DNA of 64,000 nucleotides from Chryseomicrobium palamuruense (GTDB taxonomy: Bacteria; Bacillota; Bacilli; Bacillales_A; Planococcaceae). The notes beneath the pieces were generated by a model, which saw only the letters and a program-made list of their open reading frames with translations, was not told the origin of the DNA and searched no databases. The stretch lies in the NCBI RefSeq assembly GCF_042649045.1, contig NZ_JBHSEF010000016.1, positions 9,720-73,719 on the forward strand, written 5' to 3'. Positions 25,254 through 34,713 of the stretch are shown here, piece by piece (positions within the stretch are counted from its first letter, which is position 1; each line of letters starts with the position of its first letter). The translations under genes and the position numbers were made by a program.

Positions 25254-26719
25254 AATTATTAATCGGCGAAATCTTACATGAGACAAACACGTTTTCCAAT
25301 GTAAAAACAGATGTCGAAGCTTTCAAGTTATGGGGCTGGAACAAAGGTGAAGACCTTCTCTCAAAAAACCGAAATGTAAGAAATTATTTAGGTGGCATGA
25401 TAGATCAGGCAGAAGCATTGGGAATCGGCTTGATTCCTACCTTTGCTACCTTTGCCTATCCAGCAGGAATCATCACTTCTGAGGCCTATGAAGCGCTATT
25501 AAATGAATTGATCGAAGGCATCAAAAGTGCTGATGGATACGATGCTATTCTTCTTGCGCTTCATGGAGCAGGAGTTTCTGAAGTTACAGAAGACCTGGAA
25601 GGTTCCATACTTAGTAAAGTAAGAGAAGTTATCGGAAATCATATTCCGATTGTCGTTACATTGGATTTACATGCAAATGTTACATTCGAGATGGTCAAGC
25701 ATGCAACGCTCATTTTGGGGAATCATTTGTATCCCCACACAGATAGCTATGAAATAGGAATGGAAGCAGTTGACTGTGCCGTGCAAATCATTGAAGGAAA
25801 TCTAAAACCGACCATGTTTTTGCGACATCTTCCATTGATGATTCCCACTTCCACAACGAATCTCCCTCCGGCAAAAGAAGTGAATAATCTATGCTTTGAA
25901 TGGGAAAAGAGCGACCAAGTTGTGGATTGTACCTTTTACCATGGATTCCCCTACACGAACATTTCTCAAGTAGGAGTATCCGTTTTAGTCACAACCAACA
26001 ATAGCAGTGAGTATGCAGAAGATATTGCGAATAAAATTAGTGAATATATTTGGGATAACAAAGAAAAGTTTCTACAAAAACAGCCATCTCCGGAAGAAGG
26101 CATAGAACTTGCCCTTGCACATGTGGGGAAGCCAGTAGTCATCAATGAAACATCGGATAACCCTGGGGGTGGAACTCCTGCTGATGGGACGTATTTATTA
26201 AAGGCAATGATTAATAAAGGCATTGAAAAAAGCTGCTTCGGTTTTATATTTGATCCAGAAGTGGTGAAACAAGCAGTCGAGTCCGGCATCGGCACCACCA
26301 TTGAGACCCAATTAGGTGGCAAGACCGATAGTTTGCATGGCGAACCGATACAATTAAAAGCTTATGTAAAAAGCATTACAGATGGTGTATTTATTCAATC
26401 CTCTCCTATGGGAAAAGGTTCTGTCATTAATTTAGGACCTTCTGTCAGATTGCAGAGCAATGGCGTAGATATCATTGTCTGCTCAGTAAAAGCACAAACA
26501 TTAGATGAACAAATCTTCTTACTCCATGGCATTGACGTACAAGATTATAAAATCGTTGCGTTAAAGTCAAGTCAGCACTTCCGCGCAGGTTTCGAACCTA
26601 TCAGCTCCAAGATCATCACTGTAGATTCTCCAGGCTTAACAACATTAGACTTTACATCATTCAAGTATACAAATTTAAAAACAGAAGTATATCCGTTAAG
26701 TGAAGTATTAATTAAATAA
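25250..26719 (+). CDS. M81-family (MlrC-like) metallopeptidase
   Basis: 489 residues. N terminus 'IGEILHETNTFS' and the 'VTLDLHANVT' and 'HLYPHTDSYE' segments supply the Glu, Asp and His metal ligands of the MlrC (microcystinase C) family; a C-terminal domain with 'SDNPGGGTPADGT' is also typical. MlrC of sphingomonads hydrolyses the linear tetrapeptide product of microcystin breakdown, containing D-amino acids and an unusual beta-amino acid. Substrate here is unknown. TTG start overlaps the racemase stop (4 nt), so the two are translationally coupled. Confidence 0.88.
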   Translation: MKLLIGEILHETNTFSNVKTDVEAFKLWGWNKGEDLLSKNRNVRNYLGGMIDQAEALGIGLIPTFATFAYPAGIITSEAYEALLNELIEGIKSADGYDAILLALHGAGVSEVTEDLEGSILSKVREVIGNHIPIVVTLDLHANVTFEMVKHATLILGNHLYPHTDSYEIGMEAVDCAVQIIEGNLKPTMFLRHLPLMIPTSTTNLPPAKEVNNLCFEWEKSDQVVDCTFYHGFPYTNISQVGVSVLVTTNNSSEYAEDIANKISEYIWDNKEKFLQKQPSPEEGIELALAHVGKPVVINETSDNPGGGTPADGTYLLKAMINKGIEKSCFGFIFDPEVVKQAVESGIGTTIETQLGGKTDSLHGEPIQLKAYVKSITDGVFIQSSPMGKGSVINLGPSVRLQSNGVDIIVCSVKAQTLDEQIFLLHGIDVQDYKIVALKSSQHFRAGFEPISSKIITVDSPGLTTLDFTSFKYTNLKTEVYPLSEVLIK

Positions 26720-26738
26720 TAGATTAGGGGGAAGAATT

Positions 26739-28346
26739 ATGGGAAAAATGAAACCATTTAAAATTTGGTCTATGCTGCTTGTTCTATTACTGGTAATATC
26801 AGCCTGCTCGCCGAGTGAGTCTTCAGAAACTGAAACAAGCGATGGCCAGGCAGAAGCTTCTGAAGGGGGCACAATCGTGGTTACCTCTGTCCGTGAGCCT
26901 GATACGGTCGACGTCCAAAGGACTACATGGGTAGATGATGCGAATAATCACTTGTATGAGCCTCTTCTTCGATTCGATTTTGATGGCAATATTGTTCCTG
27001 CATTAGCGGAATCTTATGAAGTTTCAACTGATGGTCTTGTTGTTTCTTTCACGCTTAGGGAAGGCGCCACTTTCCATACAGGCACTCCAGTAACATCAGA
27101 CGCTGTAAAAATATCCTTTGAGCGTTTTATTGAATCATCTCCAACAAGCTACATGATCGGTCCATTGAAAGAAATTAAAGTCATAGACGATAGGACATTT
27201 GAATTCCACTTTTCAGAACCATTTGCGCCTTTTCTTAGCAATGCTACTGTCTCTTATTTAGCACCTCTTGATCCATCTGTAATTGGGGAATATAGCGAAG
27301 ACTTAACAGATGTTGCAAGTTCAGCTGGTATATTAAAAGTTTCAGAAATCAAACGCGGATCCTCCATTACTTATGTACCTTACGAAAATTTCAATTTAGG
27401 CCCTGCCTATTCAGAAAACAAGGGGGCAGCTACTTTTGATGAGGTCGTTTTCCGTTTTATTTCAGATGATGATACAAGACTTCTTGAATTCAAGCGTGGA
27501 AATTCACAAATCATGATGTCCGTTCCTCCCAATTATATTAAGGAATTGGAAGCAGATCCAAACGTCACGTTAGAGCGGACATTGGCAAATGGACACGTAT
27601 ACCTTGGTTTCAACAATCAAAAACCAATTTTCCAGGACAAAAATATTAGACAAGCTATTGCATTAGCTGTCGACCGTTCAACAATCGTAGATTTCGCGCT
27701 TGAAGGATCTGCACAACCTATATATGGACCCCTGCCTCCAACAATTCCGGGATATAGCCAAACTGTTGAGGATGAGGCTGCAGCAAAATATGCACGTGAC
27801 TTAGAGGAAGCAAAAAGCTTGCTGGCAGAATCGGGATATACAGAAACAAATGGAGATGGATTTGTCGTAAAAGATGGGAAACCTTTATCAATCGAGCTTT
27901 GGGTAACACAAGAACCAACTATGCAGCGAATTGCACAAGTACTTCAAAATCAATTGAAGGAAGTGGGTATTGAAATCAGGATTTCAGTCCAGGAAGATGC
28001 AACAATACGTGCACAATCCCCTGAAGGTGTTCATGAAATGCTTCTCTGGACTTACGGCTGGTATGATGCAGACATCTTAAATTCCATGTTTGGTCGTGGT
28101 TTGTCAACTCGCGTACATTATCAAAATGATGAATTAATCAGTATATTGGAGAAAGCTCGTGTTGTAGTTGATACAGATGAACGTATGGCACTTTATGAGG
28201 AAGCTCAGAGAATCATTGTTGAAGAGGCTCCTTGGGTACCATTGTTTGTTAGGGAAAATGTACTCGCACACCGTGACTTGGAAGGACTGAAAATACATCC
28301 AATAACGGGGACGATTATATGGTCGGACGTAAAGCTTAAGAAATAG
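26739..28346 (+). CDS. Peptide ABC transporter substrate-binding lipoprotein (second system)
   Basis: 535 residues, SBP family 5. Signal peptide with lipobox V-I-S-A-C, then an acidic Ser/Glu/Thr linker. 'GGTIVVTSVREPDTVD', 'LAESYEVS' and 'FTLREGATFHTG' are the usual blocks. It is clearly a diverged paralogue of the binding protein at 13877. TAGGGGGAAG precedes the ATG. Followed by its permeases after a 66-nt gap. Confidence 0.92.
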   Translation: MGKMKPFKIWSMLLVLLLVISACSPSESSETETSDGQAEASEGGTIVVTSVREPDTVDVQRTTWVDDANNHLYEPLLRFDFDGNIVPALAESYEVSTDGLVVSFTLREGATFHTGTPVTSDAVKISFERFIESSPTSYMIGPLKEIKVIDDRTFEFHFSEPFAPFLSNATVSYLAPLDPSVIGEYSEDLTDVASSAGILKVSEIKRGSSITYVPYENFNLGPAYSENKGAATFDEVVFRFISDDDTRLLEFKRGNSQIMMSVPPNYIKELEADPNVTLERTLANGHVYLGFNNQKPIFQDKNIRQAIALAVDRSTIVDFALEGSAQPIYGPLPPTIPGYSQTVEDEAAAKYARDLEEAKSLLAESGYTETNGDGFVVKDGKPLSIELWVTQEPTMQRIAQVLQNQLKEVGIEIRISVQEDATIRAQSPEGVHEMLLWTYGWYDADILNSMFGRGLSTRVHYQNDELISILEKARVVVDTDERMALYEEAQRIIVEEAPWVPLFVRENVLAHRDLEGLKIHPITGTIIWSDVKLKK

Positions 28347-28412
28347 GCTTCAATATTAGGGGAGTGGGATAACTTCCTCCCCTAATTATTGATTTTAAGG
28401 AGGTTAGTTGGT

Positions 28413-29333
28413 GTGTCAGGATATATTCTGAAACGATTATTTACAACGCTCTTAACTTTATTGGGTGTTTCCATCATTGTATTTTTAATGGTACATCTTA
28501 TTCCTGGCGATCCTGTTACCTATATTCTTGGTGAGTTTGCGACTGAAGAAGCGGTGAATAAGCTGAAAAGCGAATTGGGCTTGGACAAAAATCTTCTCAT
28601 CCAATACTTTGTATTCATATTAGGTGTCATACAGGGTGATTTAGGTACTTCTTATATTACAGGCCTAAGTGTAGTAGAAGAAATAATAAATCGAATTCCA
28701 GTAACCTTTCAGTTAGCCGTGTTTAGCTTGATCATCGGTTCCATAGTCGGAATATTGTTAGGGATTATAGCTGCTGTTAAACAAAATACCATTTTTGATC
28801 AATTGGCCATGCTAATCTCCCTTGTGGGAATATCTGCGCCAGGGTTTTGGATAGCACTATTTTTAATCTATTTGTTTTCATATTTAATACCTATTTTTCC
28901 TATATCGGGATATGACGGTATATATTCATTAATTCTTCCTTCAATCACTCTTGGTCTTGGCACATCAGGAAATATAGCTCGTATGACCAGATCAAGTATG
29001 CTGGAAGTTATTAAACAGGATTATATGCGGACTGCAGAAGCAAAAGGAGTCAATGTGTTTCAGTTGATTTTTGGACATGCATTACAAAATGCTTTGATAC
29101 CTGTTATCACACTCATTGGAATTCAATTTGGAAACTTGTTGGCAGGAGCGGTTGTAACTGAAACGGTCTTTGCATTGCCTGGAATAGGAAGTTTGGCAAT
29201 CGATGCAATTGCAACAAGGGATATGCCGACAGTCCAGGGGTTGGTGTTATTTATGGCCTTTATGTTTATTGTAGTAAATCTAATCGTAGACATTTTTTAT
29301 AGTGTAATAGATCCACGTATTAAATATGAATAG
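28413..29333 (+). CDS. Peptide ABC transporter permease (DppB-type, second system)
   Basis: 306 residues, six helices, 'HLIPGDPVTYILG' after helix 1 and an EAA loop 'DYMRTAEAKGVNVFQLIFGHALQNALIP'-type region. GTG at 28413 is preferred because AAGGAGG lies 9 nt upstream; an in-frame TTG at 28389 lies before that site. Confidence 0.92.
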   Translation: MSGYILKRLFTTLLTLLGVSIIVFLMVHLIPGDPVTYILGEFATEEAVNKLKSELGLDKNLLIQYFVFILGVIQGDLGTSYITGLSVVEEIINRIPVTFQLAVFSLIIGSIVGILLGIIAAVKQNTIFDQLAMLISLVGISAPGFWIALFLIYLFSYLIPIFPISGYDGIYSLILPSITLGLGTSGNIARMTRSSMLEVIKQDYMRTAEAKGVNVFQLIFGHALQNALIPVITLIGIQFGNLLAGAVVTETVFALPGIGSLAIDAIATRDMPTVQGLVLFMAFMFIVVNLIVDIFYSVIDPRIKYE

Positions 29334-29349
29334 AAAGGAGGAAGTGTAA

Positions 29350-30249
29350 ATGAGCGGAATAATTACTTCAAAAAATATAGATCCTTCACTTATTAACCTC
29401 CAAAAAAACAACACGAAATCATATTGGCAAATCGTATGGGGAAGACTGATGAAAAACAAAGGTGCAATGGCTGGATCATTTATATTGATTTTCTTTATAG
29501 GGGCTGCTCTATTGGCACCTGTTTTGGCTCCATTTCCTATCGATGAAATGAAGATGGAAAATCGTTTTTTGCCTCCATCCCTTGATCATTTGCTTGGAAC
29601 AGATGAATTTGGAAGAGATATCTTATCACGGATGATGCATGGCGGCCGGATATCATTGATGATGGGACTTGTCGCTGTCTCTATTGCAGGTATTACCGGG
29701 GTGGTCCTCGGCGTGATTTCCGGCTATTATCGAAGAATTGATATTTACATTATGCAAATGATGGATATTTTACTTGCATTTCCTTCTTTGTTATTGGCAA
29801 TCGCAATTATTGCAGTTCTTGGTGTCGGGCTGACAAATGCCATGATCGCTGTTGCTATTTCGGTTATACCATCCTATGTTCGTGTTGTACGTGGTGCAGT
29901 ATTATCGATTCGTGAAAAAGAGTACATCGAGGCTGTTCAAGCATTGGGTGTCAGTGATTTTAAAATTATTGTCAAACATATATTTCCTAATGTGTTATCT
30001 CCAGTAATAGTATTGTCTACTTTGCAATTTGGCACAAGTATACTGGCAGCTGCTGCACTCAGCTTTTTAGGTTTAGGTGCTCAACCACCCACGCCTGAAT
30101 GGGGGGCAATGGCTTACGTAGGAAAATCGTTCTTGTTGCAAGCATGGTGGATGTCTTTATTCCCTGGCCTTGCAATCATGTTGGTCGTTTTAGGATTTAA
30201 TCTATTGGGAGACGGTCTTCGTGATGCACTTGATCCAAGACTAAAGTAA
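29350..30249 (+). CDS. Peptide ABC transporter permease (DppC-type, second system)
   Basis: 299 residues, N-terminal cytoplasmic arm plus six helices; 'HLLGTDEFGRDILSRMMHG' is the DppC marker and 'YIEAVQALGVSDFKI' the EAA loop. AAAGGAGG precedes the ATG. Confidence 0.92.
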   Translation: MSGIITSKNIDPSLINLQKNNTKSYWQIVWGRLMKNKGAMAGSFILIFFIGAALLAPVLAPFPIDEMKMENRFLPPSLDHLLGTDEFGRDILSRMMHGGRISLMMGLVAVSIAGITGVVLGVISGYYRRIDIYIMQMMDILLAFPSLLLAIAIIAVLGVGLTNAMIAVAISVIPSYVRVVRGAVLSIREKEYIEAVQALGVSDFKIIVKHIFPNVLSPVIVLSTLQFGTSILAAAALSFLGLGAQPPTPEWGAMAYVGKSFLLQAWWMSLFPGLAIMLVVLGFNLLGDGLRDALDPRLK

Positions 30250-30263
30250 AGGAGGTAATGACT

Positions 30264-31295
30264 ATGACAACCAATTTACTTGAGCTATTAGAAAAAAAAC
30301 CAGAAGCTGTTGACGAGGATGATTTACTAGTTGTTGAAAACCTGGTGATTCAATTTGCAGCGGAAAAGAAAAGTCATGTTCGAGCAGTAAATCATGTAAA
30401 CTTCAATCTAAAAAAGAGAGAAACTGTAGCACTTGTTGGGGAATCAGGTTGCGGGAAGAGCATAACATCACTTTCCATCATGGGACTTATTCCAAAGCAT
30501 GCAGGCGATGTCTTAGGAAGCATACGACTGAACAATAAAGAACTTAATGGGCTATCACCAAAGAAGATGCGTCAAATTCGGGGAAAAGAAATTTCCATGA
30601 TCTTTCAGGAGCCAATGACTTCGCTAAATCCTGTCCACAAAATCGGAAAGCAGATTGGTGAAGTAATCAGGTTACATACAAAAGCTTCTAAAGAAGAGAT
30701 TAAAGTAAAAACGATTGAAATGTTGAAAAAGGTGGAAATACCAAGACCCGATAAGATTATAAATGATTATCCTCATCAGTTATCAGGTGGGATGAGGCAA
30801 CGTGTCATGATTGCCATGGCCATGGCATGCAATCCAAGCTTGCTTATTGCAGATGAACCCACAACTGCATTGGACGTAACCATTCAAGCACAAATATTGG
30901 ATTTAATGAATGATCTAAAAGATCAATTTGATACAACGATATTGTTGATCACTCATGACTTAGGAGTAGTTGCTGAAGTTGCAGACAGGGTTATGGTTAT
31001 GTATTACGGGCAGATAGTAGAAGAGGCAGAAGTCACTACATTATTTACACAACCAAAACATCCTTATACATTAGGACTACTAAACTCTATTCCTAATTTG
31101 GAGGAAAATAAGGATAGATTAGATCCAATTGTAGGGAATGTACCGAATTTAGGGGAAATTACTGAAGGCTGCCCTTTTCGTTTTAGATGCCAATTTGCTT
31201 TAGAAAAATGTTCAACGGAAAACCCACCATTATTCAATATTGAAAAGCAAAAAGTCAGATGCTGGTTATTTGAAGAGGAAGGGGAAGTATCATGA
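30264..31295 (+). CDS. Peptide ABC transporter ATPase (DppD-type, second system)
   Basis: 343-residue ABC ATPase with Walker A GESGCGKS, 'IFQEPMTSLNP', LSGGMRQR, 'LLIADEPTTALD', 'ITHDLG' and a C-terminal Cys-containing oligopeptide domain. The second ATG (30264) has proper spacing from AAAGGAGG; the first (30258) lies only 2 nt from it. Overlaps the next gene by 4 nt. Confidence 0.92.
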   Translation: MTTNLLELLEKKPEAVDEDDLLVVENLVIQFAAEKKSHVRAVNHVNFNLKKRETVALVGESGCGKSITSLSIMGLIPKHAGDVLGSIRLNNKELNGLSPKKMRQIRGKEISMIFQEPMTSLNPVHKIGKQIGEVIRLHTKASKEEIKVKTIEMLKKVEIPRPDKIINDYPHQLSGGMRQRVMIAMAMACNPSLLIADEPTTALDVTIQAQILDLMNDLKDQFDTTILLITHDLGVVAEVADRVMVMYYGQIVEEAEVTTLFTQPKHPYTLGLLNSIPNLEENKDRLDPIVGNVPNLGEITEGCPFRFRCQFALEKCSTENPPLFNIEKQKVRCWLFEEEGEVS

Positions 31296-32275
31296 AAGAA
31301 GAATTACTGGAAGTCAGTGATCTCAAAACACATTTCCCTATCCAAAAGGGCATTTTAAAAAGAAATACAGGATTCGTTAAGGCTGTAGACGGAGTCTCAT
31401 TTAAATTAGCAAAAGGAGAAACGTTGGGAATTGTCGGGGAAAGCGGCTGCGGTAAGTCCACAACGGGAAGAAGTATTCTTCGTTTAATCAATCCCACTAG
31501 CGGTTCCGTCAAATATAAAGGAAAAGAGGTAACGTCACTTTCCAAAGGTGAACTTCTTAAGCTCAGAAAAGAAATGCAGATTGTTTTCCAGGATCCTTAT
31601 GCTTCATTAAACCCAAGAATAACGATTGCCTCTATATTAGAGGAAGCATTATCCACGCACAGCATTGGGAAGGATAAAAAAGAACGAAGAGAAATTGTCC
31701 TTCAATTATTGGAAAAGGTAGGTTTAAATCGACAGTTAGCCAACCGATATCCTCATGAATTCAGTGGAGGACAAAGACAGCGTATAGGAATTGCACGTGC
31801 AATTGCAGTAAATCCAACTCTAATTATTGCAGACGAGCCTGTTTCAGCTCTTGATGTTTCCATACAAGCTCAAATCTTGAACTTGTTTCAAGATTTACAG
31901 GAACAAATGGGCTTAACTTACATTTTCATTGCCCACGATTTGAGTGTAGTGAAACATATTAGTGACAAAATTGGCGTCATGTATCTAGGAAGAATGGTGG
32001 AATATGCTTCAAAAGATGATTTATTTTCCAACCCATCACATCCATACACACAGGCACTCATGTCCGCAGTTCCAGTTCCGAATCCTTTAATGAAAAAAGA
32101 AAGAATTTCATTGAAAGGTGACGTTCCAAACCCTGCAGCTCCTCCCTCTGGCTGTACATTCCATACGCGCTGCAATGCATGCATGGAAGTTTGCAAAACA
32201 ATAAAACCAAAAGACATTGTAATCTCACCTGGTCATGTTGTATCCTGTCACTTATATGATAGTGCTTACAATTAA
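31292..32275 (+). CDS. Peptide ABC transporter ATPase (DppF-type, second system)
   Basis: 327-residue partner ATPase: GESGCGKST, 'VFQDPYASLNPR', FSGGQRQR, 'LIIADEPVSALD', 'AHDLSVV' and C-terminal 'PSGCTFHTRC'. ATGA overlap with the previous gene. Completes the second five-gene transporter. Confidence 0.92.
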   Translation: MKEELLEVSDLKTHFPIQKGILKRNTGFVKAVDGVSFKLAKGETLGIVGESGCGKSTTGRSILRLINPTSGSVKYKGKEVTSLSKGELLKLRKEMQIVFQDPYASLNPRITIASILEEALSTHSIGKDKKERREIVLQLLEKVGLNRQLANRYPHEFSGGQRQRIGIARAIAVNPTLIIADEPVSALDVSIQAQILNLFQDLQEQMGLTYIFIAHDLSVVKHISDKIGVMYLGRMVEYASKDDLFSNPSHPYTQALMSAVPVPNPLMKKERISLKGDVPNPAAPPSGCTFHTRCNACMEVCKTIKPKDIVISPGHVVSCHLYDSAYN

Positions 32276-32306
32276 TCCACTTAAGGGTACTTAGAAGGAG
32301 ATTTCA

Positions 32307-33161
32307 ATGAAAAAACTCAAGCAACAAATTAAAGATAATTATAGTGAACTCACACAAGGCTTGAAAAGTGTAGCAAATTTCATCGTGGCAAATCCAAACT
32401 CTGTTGCTCTATATCCAGCAAAGGAAATCGGGAATCTAACCAATACAAGTGAAACTACTGTGATCAGATGTTGCCATGCTTTGGGGTATTCAGGTTATAC
32501 AGCATTACAGGAAGAAATCAGAAATTCGCTGCTCCAGCCTGATAATGATCCATTCAAAGCATTGACCGATGGAATGAAGCATGACTCGCCTGATATTCAG
32601 GCGTCAGTGGAACAAGACATTGAATTCATGAGAAAAACATTTGATTCTATGGATAAGGACCATTTTAATGAGGCGATTGATAAAATCATTGCTTCCAAAA
32701 AGGTGCTGATCGTTGGTCTTCGTACTTCGTATGCGGCTGCCAATTGGCTGTCCTACAGCTTGAATATTGTTAAAGGTGATACGTACTTATTTAAGGGCGA
32801 CATCGACGACGCACATCATTTGCTTACATTGATTGATGAAGACTGGTTGGTTATCGCACTCTCTTTCAGACGCTACTCCCAGCAAACCATCTCTTTTGTC
32901 AGTGCCACAAAAGAACATGGTGCACAAATCGTTACGATTACTGATGATGAATTATCACCTTTAGGCCTCGTGTCTGACATTACACTTAATGTGATTACAC
33001 CTAATCCTTCAAGCTTGAAAGGCATGCCAACTATTTTTTCTATTCTGAACGCTATGGTGTCAGGTGTAATGATTAAAAATAGTCAAGAGGTTGAAAAAAG
33101 ACTTGAAGAATACCAACGGACAAGTGATGTATATCCTACGTTTTATAACAAAAGAGAATGA
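32307..33161 (+). CDS. RpiR/MurR-family transcriptional regulator
   Basis: 284 residues: N-terminal winged/HTH domain (residues 1-80, with 'SETTVIRCCHALGYSGYTALQEEI' as recognition region) and a SIS domain (about 120-260) that usually binds a sugar phosphate or related ligand. MurR of E. coli, a family member, controls N-acetylmuramate use. AAGGAG ribosome site. It lies 31 nt after the second transporter and is the only regulator in block A, so it is the best candidate for control of both peptide operons (see the shared promoter block); the ligand is unknown. Confidence 0.88.
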   Translation: MKKLKQQIKDNYSELTQGLKSVANFIVANPNSVALYPAKEIGNLTNTSETTVIRCCHALGYSGYTALQEEIRNSLLQPDNDPFKALTDGMKHDSPDIQASVEQDIEFMRKTFDSMDKDHFNEAIDKIIASKKVLIVGLRTSYAAANWLSYSLNIVKGDTYLFKGDIDDAHHLLTLIDEDWLVIALSFRRYSQQTISFVSATKEHGAQIVTITDDELSPLGLVSDITLNVITPNPSSLKGMPTIFSILNAMVSGVMIKNSQEVEKRLEEYQRTSDVYPTFYNKRE

Positions 33162-33218
33162 TATTCACGATTTTTACAGCTTTTTTTATATAAATTTAAA
33201 AAATAAGGGGATGTTGAG

Positions 33219-34637
33219 ATGATTAAAACATTGGAAATGAAGCCATTTGAAAATGCCGGACAGCAGTTGATTGACAAGTACCTCATTCCAGGAGTAGCTA
33301 TTGGTATTGCTCAGGATGGTGAATTGGTTTATGGCAAAGGATTTGGTTATCGTAATATTGAGAAGGAAAAGCCGGTAACCATGGAAACTATCTATGGCAT
33401 TGCATCCGTCACAAAATCTTTTACCTGTGTTGCCATCATGCAGCTGCAGGAACAAGGCAAGCTAAATGTACATGATCCAATTGTGAAGTATTTGCCTGAA
33501 TTCAAGACTCCTACAGATAAAACAGATCAAATGACGATCCATCATTTCATGACTCATTCAGCTGGTTTACCGCCGCTCCCATCTCTGGTGTACGCAAATA
33601 AAAGAAGCTTTGATAGCGATCCTTCTGTAAACGATTATCCAGGACTCAAGTTGAAAGAAGAAGAAGAACAAGGACCAATCGATACATTTGAAGAGCTGAT
33701 GGAGTTTATTGGGAAGCAGCAATTTGAATTGTTAGGCGATCCCGGTAACGAATTTAGTTATTCGAATGACAGCTATGCTTTATTAGGTGCCATCATAGCT
33801 CGTGTTAGCGAGCAATCCTATGAAGATTTTGTGAAAGAACATATTTTGGAACCGGCAGGCATGAATCATTCAGGGTTTTTAATAGAAGAATTCGGAGACT
33901 ACGATAATATCACATCACTCTACGCCATTCAAAAAGACGAAAATGGCGAGGAAGTGTATGAAGCTCCCGTATGGTGGGATTCACCCTCAATGAGAGCTGC
34001 TGGCTATTTGAAATCGACGGTAGAAGACATGTTGAAGTATGCCGAGATTTTCAGAAACAATGGAAAAGTCGGGGATAACCAAATCCTTTCTGAAGAAAGT
34101 GTCCAAGAAATGATTAAACCTCACATAGAGTGCTCCCCGGGTCGATATTACGGGTATGGATTGATGATTACACCGGATTACTATGGCGGCACATTAGTGG
34201 AACATGGAGGCAATTTAAAAGCGATTGCTTCACAGCTATGTGTCATTCCGGAAAGAGGGGTCAGCGCCATGATCCTTACAAACCTGGCAGCAGTACCTGC
34301 TTCAGCAATCATGGCTCGTGCATTGAATGTATATGAGGGAAGAGAGTTCGATGCATCTCCTGTAGAATTCGATGATTATACACATACAGCAGAAGAATTG
34401 GCTGAATTCGTGGGGGAATACGTATCCAACGAGGGTATGAAACTCACAGTGGATTTAAAGCAAGATAGCCTTGAATTTTCAGTGCCAGGCTTTAATTTCC
34501 CGGTAAAAAGTATAGGGAAAGATTTATTTTTAGCTGATGTTAATGACCAAAAAGAAATTATTCGTTTTGTGCGAAATTCCGAAGGGAAAATAGATAGAGT
34601 CGCTTATCATTATCGTCAATTCCCAAAAACTCATTAA
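33219..34637 (+). CDS. Class C beta-lactamase-fold serine hydrolase (D-aminopeptidase / MlrB-like)
   Basis: 472 residues, no signal peptide. S63-V-T-K66 (SxxK), Y181-S-N183 (YxN) and H329-G-G331 (the KTG-equivalent HxG) are in the class C/S12 order. A C-terminal lipocalin-like beta domain follows from about residue 385. S12 peptidases include D-aminopeptidases, D-Ala-D-Ala carboxypeptidases and MlrB. Located in the same unit as the MlrC-like and racemase genes, it probably acts on peptides containing D-residues in the cytoplasm. Start follows AGGGGATG. Confidence 0.85.
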   Translation: MIKTLEMKPFENAGQQLIDKYLIPGVAIGIAQDGELVYGKGFGYRNIEKEKPVTMETIYGIASVTKSFTCVAIMQLQEQGKLNVHDPIVKYLPEFKTPTDKTDQMTIHHFMTHSAGLPPLPSLVYANKRSFDSDPSVNDYPGLKLKEEEEQGPIDTFEELMEFIGKQQFELLGDPGNEFSYSNDSYALLGAIIARVSEQSYEDFVKEHILEPAGMNHSGFLIEEFGDYDNITSLYAIQKDENGEEVYEAPVWWDSPSMRAAGYLKSTVEDMLKYAEIFRNNGKVGDNQILSEESVQEMIKPHIECSPGRYYGYGLMITPDYYGGTLVEHGGNLKAIASQLCVIPERGVSAMILTNLAAVPASAIMARALNVYEGREFDASPVEFDDYTHTAEELAEFVGEYVSNEGMKLTVDLKQDSLEFSVPGFNFPVKSIGKDLFLADVNDQKEIIRFVRNSEGKIDRVAYHYRQFPKTH

Positions 34638-34644
34638 TTTCTTC

Positions 34645-34680
34645 ATCCTTAGCTATCCCGTATAGCTAAGGATTTTATTT
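34645..34680 (+). terminator. Terminator after class C hydrolase
   Basis: Stem CCTTAGCTA / TAGCTAAGG with a T-rich tail. The following GNAT gene may thus have separate or read-through transcription. Confidence 0.75.
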
Positions 34681-34713
34681 AAGAAAAGACTTTTATGGAA
34701 GGGAGATACAATC

